A DNA stretch of 64,000 bases, from contig CAJUJJ010000002.1 in the NCBI GenBank assembly GCA_910586765.1, positions 132,987 through 196,986 on the forward strand. Direction: 5' to 3'. The translations under genes were made by a program, and so were the position numbers. The notes under the pieces are model-generated. The model searched no databases, was not told where the DNA came from, and saw only the letters and a list, made by a program, of their open reading frames with translations. This DNA comes from an uncultured Clostridia bacterium. GTDB lineage: Bacteria > Bacillota > Clostridia > Lachnospirales > Anaerotignaceae. This document shows, in pieces, positions 60,082-64,000 of the stretch. Positions within the stretch are counted from its first letter, which is position 1, and each line of letters starts with the position of its first letter.

Positions 60082-60157
60082 ATGTATGCAGAAATGATAA
60101 AAATGTATGCAGAAATAGAAAAACTGTAAACATTTTCGTAAAAAATGTATGCAGAAA
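60082..60157. repeat. Helically phased 13-bp direct repeats
   Basis: ATGTATGCAGAAA occurs exactly at 60082, 60103 and 60145. A degenerate fourth copy (CTGTAAACATTTT) falls at 60124, so units are 21 bp apart, two helical turns. Such spacing is typical of operators bound by LytTR-type or other oligomerising regulators. It lies about 320 bp upstream of the cstA -35 and 440 bp from uraA. Confidence 0.65.
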
Positions 60158-60358
60158 AATTATCAAAATGTAATGTAAAATAAAAGTAAAAATGCCATTA
60201 TTGCTATAAAAAACAACACTTTGAGGCTATGTGGACAATCAAAAAATGGATAATAAAAATCTCTTTGTGTGGAAAAAACAAAAAAAGAAAAAAGAAAAAG
60301 AACCAAAAAGAAAAAAGAAAAAAAGAAAAAGAAAAATATATAAAAAGAAAAAGAAAGC

Positions 60359-60383
60359 CCAGTCGGGTGACTGGGAAGGTGTT
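60359..60383 (+). terminator. Hairpin upstream of uraA
   Basis: CCCAGTC and GACTGGG form a GC-rich 7-bp stem with a four-base loop. A short T-run (GTGTTTTTC) follows 5 bp later. It follows an 85-bp purine-rich stretch. It may be an attenuator of the uraA leader. No PyrR-binding loop or known riboswitch could be recognised. Confidence 0.5.
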
Positions 60384-60595
60384 TTTCAATATGAGACTTT
60401 TTGAGACTTTACTGCTTCTATACTAACAATAACTTTACTTTACTTTACTTTTACTTTATTGCTTATTTCGAGCAAAACGATATTGTACAAAACACAAATG
60501 CCATTGAAAAAGCATTGCATACCACAAACAGAAATGATATAATTTTCCAAAGGTATTTATACTTTCTTTACAAAATAATGAAAGGAGTATTGAAA

Positions 60596-61861
60596 TTGGA
60601 AAAAAGACGTATCATTCAGGTAGAAGAAAAGGTTCCAGTATCGTTGTTAATTCCTTTGAGCATACAGCATATGTTTGCTATGTTTGGAGCATCGGTGTTA
60701 GTGCCTTTTCTTTTTGGTATTCATTCTGCTATTGTGTTGTTTATGAATGGTGTGGGAACATTGCTTTTTATATTTATAACAAAAGGAAAATCTCCTGCAT
60801 ATTTGGGTTCAAGTTTTGCATTTTTAGCTCCTGGTGCAGTGGTGATTGAACAGTTTGGTTATCAATATGCTTTAGGTGCATTTGTAGCAGTAGGATTTTG
60901 TGGTTGTATATTGTCTTTTATAATATATAAATTTGGTTCTGATTGGATAGATGTGGTATTACCTCCCGCAGCAATGGGACCTGTTGTGGCATTGATAGGC
61001 TTAGAATTGGCAGCTACGGCAGCGAGTAATGCAGGGCTTTTGCCAGCAGAGGGAGAAAGCATTTCTTGTAGTAATGCCATAGTATTTTTTGTAACATTGG
61101 GTGTAGCAGTATTTGGTTCTGTTATGTTTAAAAAGTTTTTGTCAGTAATACCCATATTGATAGCAATGCTGTGTGGATATGGTGCAGCGGTTGCAACGCA
61201 TATTGTAGATTTTGAAGCAGTAAAACAAGCACCAATATTTGCATTGCCTCATTTTACTACAGCAAAATTTGACATCAATGCCATTATGATAATGTTGCCA
61301 GTGCTTTTGGTAATTAGTTCAGAACATATAGGACATCAAATTGTAACGGGGAAAGTAGTAGGAAGAAATTTATTAAAAGAACCCGGATTGCATCGTTCTC
61401 TTTTTGCAGATAATTTTTCAACAATGGTTTCAGGTTTGATAGGCTCTGTGCCCACTACAACATATGGAGAAAATATAGGCGTTATGGCAGTGACAAGAGT
61501 GTATAGTGTGTATGTCATTGCAGGAGCGGCAGTGCTTTCTATTGTGTGCTCTTTTATAGGGAAATTGTCTGCACTCATTGGTACAGTACCTGGAGCAGTG
61601 ATAGGTGGTATTTCATTTTTGCTGTATGGTATGATAGGTACATCAGGCATACGTATATTGGTAGATTCTCGTGTAGATTTTTCAAAATCTCAAAATTTGA
61701 TATTGACATCTGTGATATTTGTAACAGGGCTTTCTGGTGTAACAGTAAATTTGGGAAATGTGCAGTTAAGTGGTATGATATTGGCGTGTATAGTAGGAAT
61801 GATATTGAGTTTGTTTTTTCATGTGCTTTATAAATTGCATATGACAAATGATGAGGAGTAA
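60596..61861 (+). CDS. uraA: Uracil/xanthine permease (NCS2 family, UraA-like)
   Basis: A 421-residue nucleobase-proton symporter with about 12-14 helices. VPVSLLIPLSIQHMFAMFGA near 15, AYLGSSFAFLAPGAVV near 70 and PPAAMGPVVALIGLELA near 125 match E. coli UraA closely. SEHIGHQIVTG near 245 supplies the conserved substrate/proton glutamate, and NFSTMVSGLIGSVPTTTYGE is the second signature. The start is TTG at 60596, 8 bp after AAAGGAG. An in-frame ATG at 60578 is upstream of that site. Uracil is the more likely substrate than xanthine. Confidence 0.9.
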   Translation: MEKRRIIQVEEKVPVSLLIPLSIQHMFAMFGASVLVPFLFGIHSAIVLFMNGVGTLLFIFITKGKSPAYLGSSFAFLAPGAVVIEQFGYQYALGAFVAVGFCGCILSFIIYKFGSDWIDVVLPPAAMGPVVALIGLELAATAASNAGLLPAEGESISCSNAIVFFVTLGVAVFGSVMFKKFLSVIPILIAMLCGYGAAVATHIVDFEAVKQAPIFALPHFTTAKFDINAIMIMLPVLLVISSEHIGHQIVTGKVVGRNLLKEPGLHRSLFADNFSTMVSGLIGSVPTTTYGENIGVMAVTRVYSVYVIAGAAVLSIVCSFIGKLSALIGTVPGAVIGGISFLLYGMIGTSGIRILVDSRVDFSKSQNLILTSVIFVTGLSGVTVNLGNVQLSGMILACIVGMILSLFFHVLYKLHMTNDEE

Positions 61862-61866
61862 AAACG

Positions 61867-62583
61867 ATGGACTATGTAAAACAAAATTGGACAAGCAAAG
61901 AACAAAAAGAATTAAGATGTGCATTGCAGCAAATGGCAGAACCCAAATATAAAGAATTTAATGAAAAAATTGTAAAAGGAAAATTGGATATGTTGGGTAT
62001 TAGAATACCCATATTGAGAAAAATAGCAAAAGAAATTACAAAAGGAAATTTTAGAGAGTTTATAAAAACTTGTATTCCTTTGTATCATGAAGAATTGCTT
62101 TTGCTGGGTATTGTCATTGCAACGAGCGATATGGAATATGAAGATTTTAAAATGGAAATGAATGACTTTTTAAAAAGAATAGAAAATTGGGCAGCTTGTG
62201 ATACATTTTGTGGTAGTATCAAAAAGCATATCAAACAAAATAAAAAAGAGTTTTGGAATGATATGACATTGTATTTGCGTTCTAAAAATGACTGGATAGT
62301 GAGAGTGGCATTGGTAAGTATGCTGCAATATTATTTAGAAGAAGACTATATTAAAAAAGTGCTGCAACGCTGTGACAGTATAAAAAGTGAATTTTATTAT
62401 GTAAAAGTGGCACAAGCTTGGTTGATTGCAGAGGCATATGTAAAATGTAAACAGCAAACAATGACATATTTGAAAAAATCTTCATTAAATAAATGGACAT
62501 TTAATAAAGCAATACAAAAAATTTGTGAGTCAAATAGAGTGCCAGAAGAAGAAAAACAAGAATTGAGAAAAATGAAAAAGTAA
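61867..62583 (+). CDS. DNA alkylation repair protein (AlkD-like)
   Basis: A 238-residue HEAT-repeat DNA glycosylase-like protein. The motifs LGIRIPILRKIAKEI near 40, ENWAACDTFCGSIKKH near 105 and NDWIVRVALVSMLQYYL near 140 match the AlkD family, including the WxxxDxxC-type DNA-contact region. It may excise bulky or alkylated bases. Starts 5 bp after uraA with GAGGAG, so it is in the same operon, followed 19 bp later by the EFR1 gene. Co-transcription does not imply shared function. Confidence 0.85.
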   Translation: MDYVKQNWTSKEQKELRCALQQMAEPKYKEFNEKIVKGKLDMLGIRIPILRKIAKEITKGNFREFIKTCIPLYHEELLLLGIVIATSDMEYEDFKMEMNDFLKRIENWAACDTFCGSIKKHIKQNKKEFWNDMTLYLRSKNDWIVRVALVSMLQYYLEEDYIKKVLQRCDSIKSEFYYVKVAQAWLIAEAYVKCKQQTMTYLKKSSLNKWTFNKAIQKICESNRVPEEEKQELRKMKK

Positions 62584-62602
62584 TTATTAAGGAGTAAAAA
62601 AT

Positions 62603-63376
62603 ATGGAAAAAGTAACTGCAATTTATTTTAGCCCAACGGGAAATTCAAAAAAATATGTAACACTATTAGCAGAAAAAATAGCTTTACCATTTGATACATT
62701 AGATTTTACTAAAAAAGAAAATAGAAAAAATGATGTTGTATTTTCAAAAGAAGATATTGTATTGTTTTCTGCACCAGTGTATGCAGGAAGATTGCCTAAT
62801 ATCAATTTGTTTGATAATGTAAAAGGAAATGGTGCTTGTGCTGTTTGTATGGTAACATATGGTAATAGAGAATATGATGACGCTCTTTTGGAATTAAAAA
62901 ATATATGTGAACAAAAAGGATTTCAAGTAGTTGCAGCAGCAGCTTTTATAGGAGAACATACTTATAGTGAATATGTGGGAGCAGACAGACCAAATGAAAA
63001 AGATATTATCAAAATAGAAGAATTATCAAAATATATTCAAAATGGTATTTCAAAAGGTGTTTTTGAAGGGGACAAATTAGAAGTAAAAGGAAATGAAAAC
63101 TATTGTGAGCATAAAGCAATACCCATTATACCACAACCTAATGAGAAATGCAGTCAGTGCGGAAGTTGTGTCAGAAAGTGTCCTGTAGGAGCGATTGACG
63201 GAAATACATTTTTAACAGATAGTACAAAATGTATTAGCTGTTTTGCTTGTGTAAAAGGCTGTACCAAAAAAGCAAGAGAAGTAAAAGAAAATGGTATGTA
63301 TTCTAAATTGGTGGAAATGTTAGAAACAAATTTGAGATATGTGGAAAAAGAAGCAGAAATATTTTTATTAAAATGA
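62603..63376 (+). CDS. EFR1 family flavodoxin-ferredoxin protein
   Basis: A 257-residue fusion with an N-terminal flavodoxin-like FMN domain (IYFSPTGNSKKYV near 10; DIVLFSAPVYAGRLP near 52) and a C-terminal 2x[4Fe-4S] ferredoxin domain (CSQCGSCVRKCP near 187 and CISCFACVKGC near 214). EFR1 proteins are believed to shuttle electrons in anaerobes. Redox partner unknown. AAGGAG lies before the ATG. The FMN domain is shorter than in true flavodoxins, which is normal for this family. It is part of the uraA-alkD-EFR1-kinase series. Confidence 0.9.
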   Translation: MEKVTAIYFSPTGNSKKYVTLLAEKIALPFDTLDFTKKENRKNDVVFSKEDIVLFSAPVYAGRLPNINLFDNVKGNGACAVCMVTYGNREYDDALLELKNICEQKGFQVVAAAAFIGEHTYSEYVGADRPNEKDIIKIEELSKYIQNGISKGVFEGDKLEVKGNENYCEHKAIPIIPQPNEKCSQCGSCVRKCPVGAIDGNTFLTDSTKCISCFACVKGCTKKAREVKENGMYSKLVEMLETNLRYVEKEAEIFLLK

Positions 63377-63391
63377 AAAGGAAAAAGTGTT

Positions 63392-63910
63392 ATGGAAAAG
63401 TGTGTCGTAATTATAAATGGTAAGGGTGGTGTAGGAAAAGATACATTGTGCGATATTGTTTCTAAAAAATATTGCGTTAGCAATGTATCTTCTATTACCC
63501 CTATAAAACAAATTGCTCAAATGGGGGGCTGGAAAGGCGGAAAAGAAAACAAAGATAGAAAGTTTTTGGCAGATTTGAAAAAATTGTTTGTAGAGTATAA
63601 TGATTTGCCTTTTTGCTATTTAAAGGAAGAAATGAATTTATTTTTGAAAAAAGAACAAAATGTGCTTTTTGTACATATTAGAGAAATAGAGGAAATAAAA
63701 AAGTTTTTAGAATATGCTTTGAGCAAAGGTGTGTTGTGTAAAACGCTTCTTGTTACAAGAAAACAAGAACAAAATAAAATTTATGGCAATGAAGCAGATG
63801 ATATGGCAGAACAGTATTCCTATGATGCAGTGTATCATAATGATATGCCTTTAGAACAAACAGAAAAAGATTTTATGTTATTTTTTGAAAAAAATGTATT
63901 ACAATGCTAA
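63392..63910 (+). CDS. P-loop nucleoside/deoxynucleotide kinase-like protein
   Basis: A 172-residue P-loop protein with Walker A INGKGGVGKDTLCDIV near 10. The layout (GxxGVGKD, VHIREIEEIKKF, LLVTRKQEQNKIYGNEADD near 125) resembles dNMP kinases and cytidylate-type kinases, especially phage-like deoxynucleoside monophosphate kinases. The exact substrate cannot be stated. It is the last gene of the run, 16 bp after the EFR1 gene, with GAAAAGG. Confidence 0.65.
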   Translation: MEKCVVIINGKGGVGKDTLCDIVSKKYCVSNVSSITPIKQIAQMGGWKGGKENKDRKFLADLKKLFVEYNDLPFCYLKEEMNLFLKKEQNVLFVHIREIEEIKKFLEYALSKGVLCKTLLVTRKQEQNKIYGNEADDMAEQYSYDAVYHNDMPLEQTEKDFMLFFEKNVLQC

Positions 63911-63964
63911 GAAATGTGCATAATGATGATAGATAAAAATTTTTTAAAAAAATGAAAAAAAGTG

Positions 63965-63993
63965 TTGCAAAAGCAAAAAAGATGTGGTATAGT
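63965..63993 (+). promoter_or_regulatory. Promoter at the right edge
   Basis: TTGCAA (63965-63970) and TATAGT (63988-63993) are 17 bp apart. It points out of the window and probably drives the next gene to the right. Confidence 0.5.
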
Positions 63994-64000
63994 ATAAAAC

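Larger units (their letters stand above)
59609..60595. other. Long AT-rich intergenic region upstream of cstA and uraA
   Basis: About 990 bp between divergent genes with no convincing coding frame. It contains the cstA promoter, the phased repeats near 60082-60157, a purine-only stretch around 60270-60355 and the hairpin at 60359-60376. A 113-residue minus-strand reading (59722-60063) has no ribosome site and an amino-acid mix typical of random A/T sequence. Confidence 0.7.

Noticed and set aside
60082..60157. Possible CRISPR remnant
   Set aside because: The repeats are only 13 bp with 8-bp gaps and have no cas genes nearby. Operator-like phasing is a better explanation.
60204..60426. Lys-rich and Phe-rich readings on both strands
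   Set aside because: They are translations of the purine-only tract, not proteins.

Overview
The window is a strongly AT-rich stretch of a low-GC Firmicutes chromosome, most likely an anaerobic Clostridia (Lachnospirales/Eubacteriales-like) organism. Supporting clues are the canonical rpmH-dnaA-dnaN-rlbA-recF-gyrB-gyrA order, a Noc-like second ParB next to the rsmG/mnmG/mnmE block, a two-subunit iron-sulfur serine dehydratase, two-subunit class I fumarase, a T-box leader and an EFR1-type flavodoxin/ferredoxin. I could not fix the genus from sequence alone. No rRNA, tRNA or CRISPR array was seen.

The centre of the window is the chromosome replication origin. Two dense clusters of DnaA boxes flank dnaA (about 42.38-42.64 kb and 44.02-44.22 kb). 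The second ends in a textbook unwinding element: DnaA box, GC-rich spacer, DnaA-trio repeat, AT-rich DUE. To the right run dnaA, dnaN, rlbA, recF, gyrB and gyrA, all on +. To the left run rpmH, rnpA, yidD, yidC and jag, then mnmE, mnmG and rsmG, all on -. Four parS sites (21.4-27.5 kb) surround parA, parB, a lipid kinase and argS, about 15-21 kb left of the origin.

Further left (2.7-21.4 kb) is a biosynthetic block on +, head-on to the left replication fork: metY; a T-box-controlled leucine operon (leuA, GNAT, leuC, leuD, lipoprotein, leuB); an FMN-riboswitch riboflavin operon (ribD, ribE, ribBA, ribH); two small membrane proteins; sdaAB/sdaAA; and a one-carbon/methionine unit (metF, a detached MetH activation domain, cobalamin-dependent metH).

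The accessory content sits mostly near 27.5-36 kb and 52-61 kb. It includes a complete IS6-like insertion sequence with near-matching inverted ends and a perfect 8-bp target duplication, a heptad-repeat protein encoded by 21-bp DNA repeats, and a secreted beta-helix repeat protein wedged between rsmG and mnmG. It also includes an Rpn-type nuclease, structured non-coding segments, and a 28-bp terminator duplication around a 195-bp insert.

Right of gyrA are a small alarmone synthetase, half-size EamA transporter, an unknown gene, fumarase subunits, a FadR-type regulator, a CstA-type pyruvate/peptide transporter, a UraA-type permease, an AlkD-like repair protein, the EFR1 protein and a P-loop kinase. 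Start codons were chosen from ribosome binding sites. Several upstream in-frame extensions were trimmed.
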